Below, piece by piece: positions 1-7,627 of a stretch of 64,000 nt of DNA. The translations under genes were made by a program, and so were the position numbers. The stretch is from Pseudomonadota bacterium. Lineage in GTDB: Bacteria; Pseudomonadota; Alphaproteobacteria; Acetobacterales; Acetobacteraceae. Numbering within the stretch: position 1 is the first letter of the stretch; the number at the start of each line of letters is the position of its first letter. The DNA is taken from positions 1 through 64,000 of the forward strand of contig JAKADX010000014.1 in the NCBI GenBank assembly GCA_021818505.1. Direction: 5' to 3'. The notes beneath the pieces were generated by a model. The model did not search any database and had not been told where the DNA came from. It saw nothing but the letters and a program-made list of their open reading frames with translations.

Positions 1-1
1 G

Positions 2-181
2 CTGGACGACCCGCGCCTGCTGGCGGGCTGGCACGCCCCGGAGGAGGGCTTCCGCTGGACCGACGGCGCCGCCCTGCTCGACGTGACCGGCATCCGCACC
101 CTCGAACTCCGCCTCGCCCCCATCCCCGTGCCTTACGTCGTGCCCGCGACCGTGCCCGATCCCAGACTGGCAACAGGGTGA
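2..181 (+). CDS. C-terminal end of an unidentified protein (5' part outside window)
   Basis: An open frame enters from the left edge and ends at TGA 179-181, giving the last 59 residues. Codon use is strongly GC-biased and matches the neighbouring real genes. The tail contains a W-H-x-P-E segment followed by RWTDGAALL and a Leu-rich stretch. I loosely associate this kind of tail with secreted Hint-type or carbohydrate-related proteins of Acetobacteraceae, but that is only recall and I do not assign a function. The stop lies about 15 bases before the recognisable transposase remnant, so the native 3' end may have been altered by the insertion. Confidence 0.45.
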   Translation: MDDPRLLAGWHAPEEGFRWTDGAALLDVTGIRTLELRLAPIPVPYVVPATVPDPRLATG

Positions 182-193
182 GGAGCGGACACC

Positions 194-651
194 ACGGCAG
201 GCGGCGAGCCGGGCATAGCGGGTCGGCTCGGGCCGGCTCAGTTCCAGCCGGCTCAAGGTGTTCTTGCCGGCGAGCGGCGCGCAGTCGGCCTGCCGGGCCG
301 CAAGCTTGCCGGCGAGGGCGGCCATCACCGGGTCATGGCGCAGCTCGCCGTGGTCGATCGGGTCCCGCGGGTCCGGCTTCGCCGGCCCGCGGGCAGGCTC
401 TCATAGCTGAGCGCGATGCCGACCACGCGCTGCAGCAAGAGCGTCTCGACGGCATGCTCGACGCAGGTCGGGTTGTGGGGATCCGTGAAGCCGGTGGCAA
501 GCCGCCGCGTCAGCCCGATCGCCCGGTCGGCCGCCCTGAGCAGCAGCGCGCCGGCATCCGACGTCAGCCGCCCGCCGTCGAACGCGGCCACCGTGGCCCA
601 GCCTTCCACGCGTGCAAAGTCGAACAGCGTCGGATTACACTCCGTCGGCAC
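194..651 (-). pseudogene. IS1380-family transposase, N-terminal remnant, frameshifted
   Basis: Read on the minus strand, a GTG at 651 preceded by AGAGGAGAT begins a protein resembling the start of IS1380-family transposases: PTECNPTLFDF, then AAFDGG, LTSDAG, a VEHAVETLL segment and QRVVGIAL. After GIALSYES the frame is lost; the family continues in another frame with DHGELRHDPV, LAGKNTLSRLELS and PTRYARLAA, then stops being recognisable near 195. About 140 residues' worth of an approximately 450-residue transposase remain, without the central and C-terminal catalytic parts, so it cannot be active. The frame break is a 35-nt palindromic insertion. The remnant sits immediately downstream of the alpha-E gene (stop at 710). 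Terminal inverted repeats were not identified. Confidence 0.8.
364..393. repeat. REP-like palindrome inserted in the transposase remnant
   Basis: Arm 364-377 (CCCGCGGGTCCGGC) and arm 381-393 (GCCGGCCCGCGGG) are inverted repeats with a TTC loop and one bulged T. Compared with the usual transposase reading (GYED-LN-DHDELRHDP), the DNA here carries about 35 extra bases centred on this hairpin, and 35 is not a multiple of 3, which explains the frameshift. The shape and GC-rich stem resemble a REP or other small mobile palindrome, but no second copy was noticed in the window, so family membership is inference. Confidence 0.55.
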
Positions 652-709
652 CGGGGATCTCCTCTGCTCAGCGACAAGGCTTTGTTGCAGGAGAACTTTC
701 GCCGCCGCT

Positions 710-1732
710 TCAGGTCGATTGAGACTGGTTGTCTGCCGAGGTCGCCACTGTGCGGTTGGCAAGCGGTCGCCAGTCACGAAAGAACGCAGTCCCGATCTCC
801 GATGCGAGCAGGATCAGATCGCGCTGAACGCCGTCAAGAAACTGGTGCAGTCCCTGCGCGATGATCTCCTCGACTTGCCGGCCGAGAAGCGCGGCCCGCA
901 ATTCTTCGATCCGTTCCAGTGCCGGCACCGTGCCGCGCAGCCCGTACCGCCCGCGCAACTGGCCCACTAGCCACTCCATCTGTTCGACGCAGAGAAGTAC
1001 GCTTCGGGGGAACGCCGTATCGGCCAACAGGAACGCCACCACATCGGCGGGTGTGAAGCCAGGTCGCGCCACCCGGCGAAATGCGTGATAGCCGGCCGCC
1101 CCGCGCAACACTGCTCCCCACTGAGTCAGTTCGGCGATCCGGCGCTCCTCGCCCGCTGCCGGCACCAGCAGGTGATAACGGATGTCCAGCAGCCGCGTCG
1201 TCTGGTCGGCCCGCTCGATCAGTCGTCCGAGCTGATAGAAGAACCAGCCCTGATCGCGGAACAACGTGCCGTCAGTGATGCCTGTGTGCGTTTGGACGCC
1301 TTCCTTAAGGAGCCTGCAAAGGCGCGACAGGCGGTCGCCTTGGAGTGCGTCCGGCGCGATTGCGATCATGTCGCGGTGAAAGACATTCAGCTGCATCCAC
1401 ATCTCGGTCGAAATCAGTGGACGCAAGGTGCGAGCGTTGGTCCGCGCGGCGTCGAGACTGGCCGGAATGCTGGTCGGATTAGCACGGTCAAGCAGGTAGA
1501 AGCGCTTGACCGCGTCCGCTCCCGGACGCAAGCCGCGCTCGGCGAAACACGCCTCGTCGGCATTGATGCGCACCAGAGCGAACCAGCTTTCGTCCTCCCG
1601 GCCCGGCGTTTCGAACGTCTGAGTGACATCGAGCAGACGCGCAGTATTCTCGACGCGCTCCAGATAGCGTGCCATCCAGAACAGGCTCTCGGCGTAACGC
1701 GCCAATAGCGGCGTGTCGCGCGTCACGCTCAT
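710..1732 (-). CDS. Alpha-E domain protein (DUF403)
   Basis: A 340-residue helical protein starting LLARYAESLFWMARYLERVENTARLL, the recognisable opening of the alpha-E (DUF403) family, followed by the family's LIERADQTTRLLDI segment near residue 175. Its function is unproven. It is known from comparative genomics as the partner of circularly permuted ATP-grasp proteins and transglutaminase-like enzymes in predicted peptide-ligation systems. The start overlaps the stop of the upstream ATP-grasp gene by 4 nt (ATGA), so the two are almost certainly translated together. Length is normal for the family. Downstream, where a transglutaminase-like gene is often found, there is only the IS1380 remnant. 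Confidence 0.85.
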   Translation of the reverse strand: MSVTRDTPLLARYAESLFWMARYLERVENTARLLDVTQTFETPGREDESWFALVRINADEACFAERGLRPGADAVKRFYLLDRANPTSIPASLDAARTNARTLRPLISTEMWMQLNVFHRDMIAIAPDALQGDRLSRLCRLLKEGVQTHTGITDGTLFRDQGWFFYQLGRLIERADQTTRLLDIRYHLLVPAAGEERRIAELTQWGAVLRGAAGYHAFRRVARPGFTPADVVAFLLADTAFPRSVLLCVEQMEWLVGQLRGRYGLRGTVPALERIEELRAALLGRQVEEIIAQGLHQFLDGVQRDLILLASEIGTAFFRDWRPLANRTVATSADNQSQST

Positions 1733-3213
1733 GGCGTCGCGTCCGTGCCGACGACTGACTGCACCTCGTCCAGCACCCAGGTATCCTTGGACCCGCCACC
1801 TTGTGACGAGTTGACCACGAGGCTGCCTTCCTTGAGCGCCACGCGCGACAGCCCGCCCGGCAGCACCCAGGTGTCGCGTCCGGTGACGGCAAACGGCCGA
1901 AGGTCAAGATGGCGCGCCCGGATGCCCTGCTCGGTCAGCGTCGGCGCCACCGACAACGACACGACCGGCTGGCTGATCCAGTTCGATGGATCGGCTTGCA
2001 AGGCAGCGCGCGCCATTTCGAGTTGAGCGCGCGTGGCACGCGGGCCGATCGTGATGCCGTAACCGCCCGATTCGCCAACCGGCTTCACCACCAGGTGCTC
2101 CAGCCGCGACAGCGTGTAGGCGAGGGCTTCCGATTCGCGGCACATATGGGTCTCGACATTGGCCAGGATCGGATCTTCACCAAGGTAATAGCGGATGATG
2201 CGCGGCATGTAGGCATACACCGCCTTGTCATCGGCCACCCCGGTGCCGACGGCGTTCGCGAGCGTCACGTTGCCGCGGCGCCAGGCGCCGATCAGTCCAG
2301 GCACCCCGAGCAGGGAATCGGCGCGAAATACCTTCGGGTCGAGGAAATCATCGCTGATGCGGCGATAGATCGTGTGAACGGGGCGCCGGCCGGCGGTCGT
2401 GCGCATCCAGACATGGTCGTCGTCCACCTCCAGATCCGCCCCCTCGACCAGCGGCACACCCATCTCGCGGGCCAGGAACACATGTTCGAAATAGGCGGAA
2501 TTGTAGATGCCGGGCGAGAGCAGCACGACCTGCGGATCCGCCACGGCGTCCGGCGCGATCTCCACCATGGCACCGAGCAACCGACGGCCGTAATCGTCCA
2601 CGGGGCGCAAGCGCATCCCGGCCATCAGGTCGGGAAACGTGCGTGACATCAGGTGGCGGTTCTCGACCACATACGACACGCCGGACGGCGTCCGGGCATT
2701 ATCCTCCAGCACCAGAAACGCGCCTGTTGAATCGCGGACGATGTCGATTCCGCAGATATGCACATACGTGCCGAACCGTACGGGGAAATCGCGCATCTCC
2801 GGCCGGAAATTGGCGTTGCCGAACACCAGCTCGGCGGGGACCGTGCCATCGTTGACGATGTGGGCGGCGTGATAAATGTCGTGGAGAAAAGCGTTCAGCG
2901 CCGACACCCGCTGGCGCACCCCTGCTTCGAGCTTGCGCCACTCGGTAGCGGTGACCAGGCGGGGGATACAGTCGAATGGAAGGATGCGATCGATCGCGGT
3001 GGCTTCGGAATAGACCGTGAAGGTGATCCCGAGATCGATCAACTCGGTTTCCGCGGCCGCCGCGCGCGCCCGCAACGCATCGAGTCCGATAGTCGCAATC
3101 CTGCTCCGCAGCGTCGCCGCGGTACCATCGTCGCCGCGACCGGGACTGGTCAACTCGCAGAAGAATCCTCCAGCATCATACGCATCGAACGGGTCGGTCT
3201 CGTTGAGCGTCAT
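1729..3213 (-). CDS. Circularly permuted ATP-grasp protein (DUF404/DUF407)
   Basis: The 494-residue product carries the family landmarks: a DIYH segment, FRPEMRDFPVRFGTYVHICG, a LEDNARTPSGVSY block and a VKPVGESGGYG nucleotide-binding loop. These belong to the circularly permuted ATP-grasp family, predicted to catalyse ATP-dependent amide or peptide bond formation; the substrate is unknown. I chose ATG 3213 (MTLNETDPFDAYD) over an upstream in-frame start at 3315, because the extra 34 residues are not family-like. It overlaps the alpha-E gene by 4 nt. Only these two members of the usual three- or four-gene locus remain. Confidence 0.85.
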   Translation of the reverse strand: MTLNETDPFDAYDAGGFFCELTSPGRGDDGTAATLRSRIATIGLDALRARAAAAETELIDLGITFTVYSEATAIDRILPFDCIPRLVTATEWRKLEAGVRQRVSALNAFLHDIYHAAHIVNDGTVPAELVFGNANFRPEMRDFPVRFGTYVHICGIDIVRDSTGAFLVLEDNARTPSGVSYVVENRHLMSRTFPDLMAGMRLRPVDDYGRRLLGAMVEIAPDAVADPQVVLLSPGIYNSAYFEHVFLAREMGVPLVEGADLEVDDDHVWMRTTAGRRPVHTIYRRISDDFLDPKVFRADSLLGVPGLIGAWRRGNVTLANAVGTGVADDKAVYAYMPRIIRYYLGEDPILANVETHMCRESEALAYTLSRLEHLVVKPVGESGGYGITIGPRATRAQLEMARAALQADPSNWISQPVVSLSVAPTLTEQGIRARHLDLRPFAVTGRDTWVLPGGLSRVALKEGSLVVNSSQGGGSKDTWVLDEVQSVVGTDATP

Positions 3214-3492
3214 GCTTGCCCTATCGCCTGCAGCGATCACGATGCCGCTGTTTGCAGCGCACCAAGCAAACAGCATACCAGGACTGGGAGCATTGCAACC
3301 CCCGGTTTGAACCACATCGCCGAACTGCGGACTTGGCCGACTTCACCCAGGCGGGCTAGAGGATAGCAGCGGAGCCGAAGCCTCGGGAGCGCGCCGGAAC
3401 TTCTGCAGGACCCGTTCCTGCCGACCTGCGGCGCGGGATCGCTCCTCGACGTGCCAGGGTCCCGTCCCACTGCCGCACGCTTGGAGGCCCAC

Positions 3493-3993
3493 ATGCGCCA
3501 CGCCGCCCTAACCCTCGCCGCCGTCACCCTTATCGCGAATACGGCGCTGGCCCCGGTCACCGCAGCCGAACCCTGCGCACGCAACGACGAAAAGCAGGGA
3601 TTCGATGTAGCCAGCCTGAAAAGCGAACTAATGGTGATAGCAATCGCCTGTCAGGCGCAGCCTCGATATAACGAATTCGTGGTACGGTACAAGACAGAGT
3701 TACAGGCTGACGAGCGCGCGTTGAACCGGTACTTTGCCCGTTCTGCCGGACGCCACGCGCAGGAAAGACATGACAACTACATTACCAACCTTGCCAACAC
3801 CCAGTCTGAGGAAGGCGTTCGGCAGGGCACGCTGTTCTGTCCGCAGCACTTGCCGCTGTTTGACGAGGTGATGGCGCTCAAGACCGTCAGGGAATTGCCT
3901 GCGTACGCCCAGGGCAAAGCCCTCGCGCAGCCGATTGCAATCGTCGAGTGCGGGGACCCCAAGCGCAAGATGCGAACGGCGTCCGACAAATAG
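3493..3993 (+). CDS. Secreted protein of unknown function
   Basis: A 166-residue protein with a clear signal peptide (MRHAALTLAAVTLIANTAL, predicted cleavage after VTAA near residue 24). The mature part has four cysteines: CARN at the new N-terminus, IACQ, FCPQ and VECG. A GGAGG sits 6-7 bases before the ATG, which is why this start is preferred over an in-frame start at 3451. The middle of the gene (about 3600-3720) is visibly less GC-rich than its neighbours. No enzymatic motif is recognisable; I believe related periplasmic proteins occur in Acetobacteraceae, but I cannot name a family. It is followed by a strong bidirectional terminator. Confidence 0.7.
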   Translation: MRHAALTLAAVTLIANTALAPVTAAEPCARNDEKQGFDVASLKSELMVIAIACQAQPRYNEFVVRYKTELQADERALNRYFARSAGRHAQERHDNYITNLANTQSEEGVRQGTLFCPQHLPLFDEVMALKTVRELPAYAQGKALAQPIAIVECGDPKRKMRTASDK

Positions 3994-4026
3994 CGCGCGT
4001 CATCCGACGCGGAGTGACCAAAGCAC

Positions 4027-4055
4027 CACGGGGCGGCCTGGCGGGCCGCCCCGTG
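4027..4055. terminator. Bidirectional hairpin terminator
   Basis: A perfect 12-bp stem, CACGGGGCGGCC (4027-4038) pairing with GGCCGCCCCGTG (4044-4055), loop TGGCG. It lies between the convergent secreted-protein gene and the OmpA-family gene. There is no long T run on either side (TTCGCTT on the plus strand), so it is a hairpin-type terminator inferred from stem strength and position. Confidence 0.75.
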
Positions 4056-4080
4056 TTCGCTTCCGTTATGCTGTCCAACC

Positions 4081-5160
4081 CTATTTCAGGATGATCTCGA
4101 CGCGCCGATTCTGAGGCTCGCGCACGCCCGCACCCGTCGGCACCAGCAGATGCGTATCGCCGAATCCCTGCGCGACGATCTCATTCTGCGGCACGCCGTC
4201 GCGGACGAGTTCGGCAGCGACGTTCTGCGCGCGCTGCACCGACAGTTTCTGGTTGTACGCCGGCGAGCCGGATGTGTCGGTGTAGCCGTTCACTTCGATG
4301 CGCGTCAGTTGCACATGCGTCGAGTTCTGCGCTGCCTCGGCGATGATCTGCTTCGCGCGGTCGGTCAGATCGGCCTTATCCCAGTCGAAGAACACGAGAT
4401 AAGTGCGCGCGGGGGCCGGCGCAGGTGCAGCCACCGGTGCCGGGGCCGGAGCGGGCGGCGGCGGCGGCGGCGCGACGTTGAACGCGTATCGCAGCCCCAG
4501 CAGGCCCTGGTAGTTGGCCATGTGCTGGATGTTCATCCGACCCCCGGGCGCGCCCGCGACGTCGAATGACTCACTGCTGAAGTTGGCAAGGTAGCGGAAC
4601 TCGGCAGTGGCCGACAGGCCCGGCACGGCCGAGATCGGGAACGACACGCCCACGATACCCTGCGCGGCACCACTGCCCTGGGTCTTATTGCTGAGGCTGT
4701 ACGGCGTGCCCCCGATCGAACCGCTGAAGCCGTTCAGGGTCGTCCAGTCGTAACCAGCGCCGGCACCGATATACGGGAACATCCAGGGCACACCGATATC
4801 GAAGTCGTAGTAAACATTCACGAACGCCCCGTAGCTGTTATTGGTGCCGGAGCCGGTGATCCCCGCCGCACGGACGTCCTGATTGACATTGAGGTACATG
4901 CCCTCAATTTCGACCCGCAATCCATTGCCGAAGCCGTACCCGACCGCAGCCGGAATCGTAAAGCCCCCACTGTTGGAATGAATGTTAGCGCCAGAGACGG
5001 GAACTGATCCGCCGGGCCCCGACAGCGAATTGATAGTTTGCTGCGCGGGGTAATCGTATCCGGCGCCGAGGCTGACGTAGGGGCCACTTACCGGCTGCGC
5101 CATGGCAACCGCCGGAAGCGCGAGCAACCCCGCGACGACCAGTGACTTCCGGAGCATCAT
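4081..5160 (-). CDS. OmpA-family outer membrane protein
   Basis: A 359-residue protein with a signal peptide ending AVAMA-QP near residue 22. Residues about 25-230 form a beta-barrel of the OmpA/Omp25 type, followed by a Pro/Ala-rich linker (about 231-253). The C-terminal OmpA domain (about 254-359) has the peptidoglycan-binding signature NGYTDTSGS, LSVQRAQNV and NRRVEI. It should anchor the outer membrane to peptidoglycan and may form a small pore. The start is supported by AAAGGAGAGAGACAGC directly upstream. It is transcribed alone, towards the hairpin at 4027-4055. Confidence 0.9.
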   Translation of the reverse strand: MMLRKSLVVAGLLALPAVAMAQPVSGPYVSLGAGYDYPAQQTINSLSGPGGSVPVSGANIHSNSGGFTIPAAVGYGFGNGLRVEIEGMYLNVNQDVRAAGITGSGTNNSYGAFVNVYYDFDIGVPWMFPYIGAGAGYDWTTLNGFSGSIGGTPYSLSNKTQGSGAAQGIVGVSFPISAVPGLSATAEFRYLANFSSESFDVAGAPGGRMNIQHMANYQGLLGLRYAFNVAPPPPPPAPAPAPVAAPAPAPARTYLVFFDWDKADLTDRAKQIIAEAAQNSTHVQLTRIEVNGYTDTSGSPAYNQKLSVQRAQNVAAELVRDGVPQNEIVAQGFGDTHLLVPTGAGVREPQNRRVEIILK

Positions 5161-5663
5161 GCTGTCTCTCTCCTTTGCCTCGTGCGGCGCTTTGTGCGCG
5201 CACCAACGGATTGGGTGACTGTCCGAGCCGTTCCGTTGGCAGCAATTTATGGATCAGGGCCATGCGAGGCCAGCATCCCATACCGCATAGCGGCCAAGCC
5301 TTGCGCTTGCTCCCGCCGCTGTTGCAGCGCAGCAACATGCCGTCGCCGGGAAACCACGATCCTTTCGGCGACCTTTCGACGAGCCAAACGAGGTTTAATC
5401 GAACCCAATCGCGACCACCGCACGGCTCCGACAGGGAATGCAGGAGCGTCGGCTCACCGGACCGGCTGAGATTGGCGCGCCGGACGTTTGGTCGCGGCAC
5501 CCATGATCACGGTCGGCCCGATGCCGACGCAACCCGCGCGGCGGATACGGGCAACATCCGTTTGAGTCGCTGCCACGGTTGCCGAGCGGTGGCGACGACC
5601 GTCTCGTGGCTCGCGCCACGCGTAATGGCAATCCCACGCTTGGCAATGCGGTGCTGTGCACGT
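5161..5663. other. 503-bp intergenic region, no gene recognised
   Basis: Between the OmpA-family gene start and the DUF1491 stop. It must contain the promoter of the OmpA-family gene on its left side. Open frames on either strand have arginine/proline-rich shadow-like composition and no ribosome-binding site. No tRNA, transposase fragment or clear hairpin terminator was seen. Confidence 0.5.
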
Positions 5664-5999
5664 CTAAACAAGCCGCGCCTCGAACGGAGGCAGCAGGTCG
5701 GGGCTTTCAAACTCCAGCACCCACAGGTCCGGGTCAATTCGCACCTGCCGAGCCACGTAGGCGTCCGCCGCTGCCTGATCGACAGGTGCCGGACCAGTGC
5801 CGCGCATCCAGGCCAGTTCGCCTGTGCCAAGCCGCATTTGCCCCAGTACCATGAGGCCATCCCGCCCACGCAGCACCACCAGTATCCCACCGGCATCCGG
5901 GTCACCGCGCCGCAGCACCGCACCGTAGCGGCCAACGGCATTGCCCAGGCGCAGCGCTGCCTGCGCCCAGACTTCCGCCCTGACGCGCGCCTCCGCCAT
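5664..5999 (-). CDS. DUF1491 family protein
   Basis: A 111-residue protein: MAEARVRAEVWAQAALRLG, then LRRGDPDAGGILV, and near the end ARQVRIDPDLWVLEFES. This is the pattern of the alphaproteobacterial DUF1491 family, whose function is not known. The start at 5999 has AGAGGA about 10 bases upstream; a longer in-frame extension to 6287 would run through the divergent small gene and is rejected. It is divergent from the gene at 6066, sharing a 66-bp intergenic region. Confidence 0.8.
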   Translation of the reverse strand: MAEARVRAEVWAQAALRLGNAVGRYGAVLRRGDPDAGGILVVLRGRDGLMVLGQMRLGTGELAWMRGTGPAPVDQAAADAYVARQVRIDPDLWVLEFESPDLLPPFEARLV

Positions 6000-6065
6000 C
6001 GCATGTGTCCTCTTGATGCCACTTGCCCGCACTGCCACAACGGCGCCGGCGCGCAAGAGGATGCC

Positions 6066-6272
6066 ATGGCCAAGCAGATGAGCGAGGGACAGCGTAGTTA
6101 CGAGGCCAAGCGAGCGGCCAAGGCAGGAGTCAGCCTGGAAAAGTGGTTGCAGATGAAGCAGCGCGAACTGCAGGAGGCGGAACGCGCCCGAGCGCAGGCG
6201 GCCGCACCACCCAAGTCGGCCAAGCCGGGCCTGCTTGCCCGGCTGATCGAGCGCGCCCACAAGCCGCTCTGA
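6066..6272 (+). CDS. Small charged protein of unknown function
   Basis: A 68-residue, Lys/Arg/Glu/Ala-rich protein (MAKQMSEGQRSYEAKRAAKAG, ending LLARLIERAHKPL) predicted to be mostly helical. The helical, highly charged central part (SLEKWLQMKQRELQEAERARAQ) suggests a short coiled coil. It is divergent from DUF1491. The start is the ATG at 6066; the same frame is open much further upstream but with no sensible protein. The function is unknown. Confidence 0.6.
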   Translation: MAKQMSEGQRSYEAKRAAKAGVSLEKWLQMKQRELQEAERARAQAAAPPKSAKPGLLARLIERAHKPL

Positions 6273-6441
6273 CACCTCCGCTTCCATTGCGTCATGCCAT
6301 CCAGCCCGCCGAGCCGTCCCGTGGCGGATCGCGTTTGGGGACGCAGGGAGCGGGCGATCAACAAACGCAGCTTGGGCAGGACCGCCACGGCGCGCTGTTC
6401 AGGGTGCAGTGCCTGCGCGTATCGCTCGGTCGTCCGCGTTG

Positions 6442-7398
6442 GTGAGCGGCTGCGACCTCCTGGCCGCGCATGCCGACTGGAGCATCGATCGGCGCAAGCG
6501 ATGGATGACTGTCGCACAGCGCGACGGCAATAATTGGAGCGTTGCTGCGCCTCAATCCGTTGGCGATCCGGCCACGCTGTTTGCGCGCCTCACCGCCCTT
6601 TCCGGCGGATGTCCGGTGGTCTTCGGTGGCGACTTTCCGCTCGGCTTGCCCCGCGCCTATGCCGCCCGCCATGCCCGTGAGCCAAATTTTCCGTCGTTCC
6701 TGCACGCACTCGTCCGGCGGCCCGATTTTTTCACCGTCTGCGAAACGCTCGAACAGGTCCGCCCTGACAGGCCGTTTTATCCAGCCCGTGGCGTGGCAGG
6801 AATGACGCGGGCCCATCATGCGGAGGCGCTCGGTCTCGATGACGCAGACGCCTTGTGCCGTGCCTGCGACCGCGCGACCGACGAGCGGCCGGCCGGGGCA
6901 CCGCTTTTCTGGACACTCGGGGCCAACCAGTCGGGAAAGGCGGCCATAGCCGCTTGGCGCGACCTGCTGCTGCCGGCGCTGGCGACTCCTACGCCGCCGC
7001 TGCTCTGGCCGTTCGACGGGGATCTGCACACGCTCATCGCACCGTCACGGACGGTTGTCGCCGAAACCTACCCGGCCGAGGCGCTTCGCCACTTCGGCAT
7101 GCGGCTGGCCGGCAGCAAGCGCCGTCAGGCCGACCGCCGCGCATTGGCTCCGGCGCTCCGCGCGGCGATGACGCGACTGGGCGCGGTGCCTGACCGGAAC
7201 CTCGACACGACTTTGATGCTGGGGTTCGGCGAGGACCCAGCGGGCGAGGACCGCTTCGACAGCCTCATCGGCGTGCTTTGCGTGATGAACGTACTGAGCG
7301 GCAACCGGCCAGGCAGCGTGCCGGACGACCCTTGGATTCGAACGTGGGAGGGCTGGGTCCTTGGGCAGACCGCCTTGCCCCGGAGCCAGCCCCGTTGA
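6442..7398 (+). CDS. Conserved hypothetical protein, DUF429-like
   Basis: About 318 residues. The pattern FGGDFPLGLPRAYA near residue 60, a later AETYPAEALRHF block and a C-terminal DRFDSLIGVL segment resemble DUF429 proteins, a family with a predicted RNase H-like fold and no established role. The start is uncertain: GTG 6442 (VSGCDLLAAHADWS) is preferred because the protein then begins with an RNase H-like first strand, but GTG 6409 is also in frame and neither has a good Shine-Dalgarno sequence. The product is probably cytoplasmic (no signal or membrane segment). Confidence 0.6.
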   Translation: MSGCDLLAAHADWSIDRRKRWMTVAQRDGNNWSVAAPQSVGDPATLFARLTALSGGCPVVFGGDFPLGLPRAYAARHAREPNFPSFLHALVRRPDFFTVCETLEQVRPDRPFYPARGVAGMTRAHHAEALGLDDADALCRACDRATDERPAGAPLFWTLGANQSGKAAIAAWRDLLLPALATPTPPLLWPFDGDLHTLIAPSRTVVAETYPAEALRHFGMRLAGSKRRQADRRALAPALRAAMTRLGAVPDRNLDTTLMLGFGEDPAGEDRFDSLIGVLCVMNVLSGNRPGSVPDDPWIRTWEGWVLGQTALPRSQPR

Positions 7399-7627
7399 CG
7401 CCTCTGACTGTCGGATCCCGGGATGGCCTCCGCATCCTACCCGACCTCAGGTGAGGATGGTCGGAAGCGCCAACTCCGAACCGACCCGGCCCCTCTGGGG
7501 ATCAGGGAAGCGCAACAATTGATGCCACGTGATTTCAAGCACCCCATCGATCGTGTGGCAGGGAGTTGCGCCCGTCGATGAGAATCGGCCAGTTTGGTCA
7601 GGCAGCAATGAGGCATGCCACCCTGTG

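Noticed and set aside
5142-6065. Plus-strand extension that would make the small charged protein 376 residues
   Set aside because: Covers the antisense of DUF1491 and of the OmpA-family gene start; composition is shadow-like and the ATG at 6066 gives a sensible small protein.
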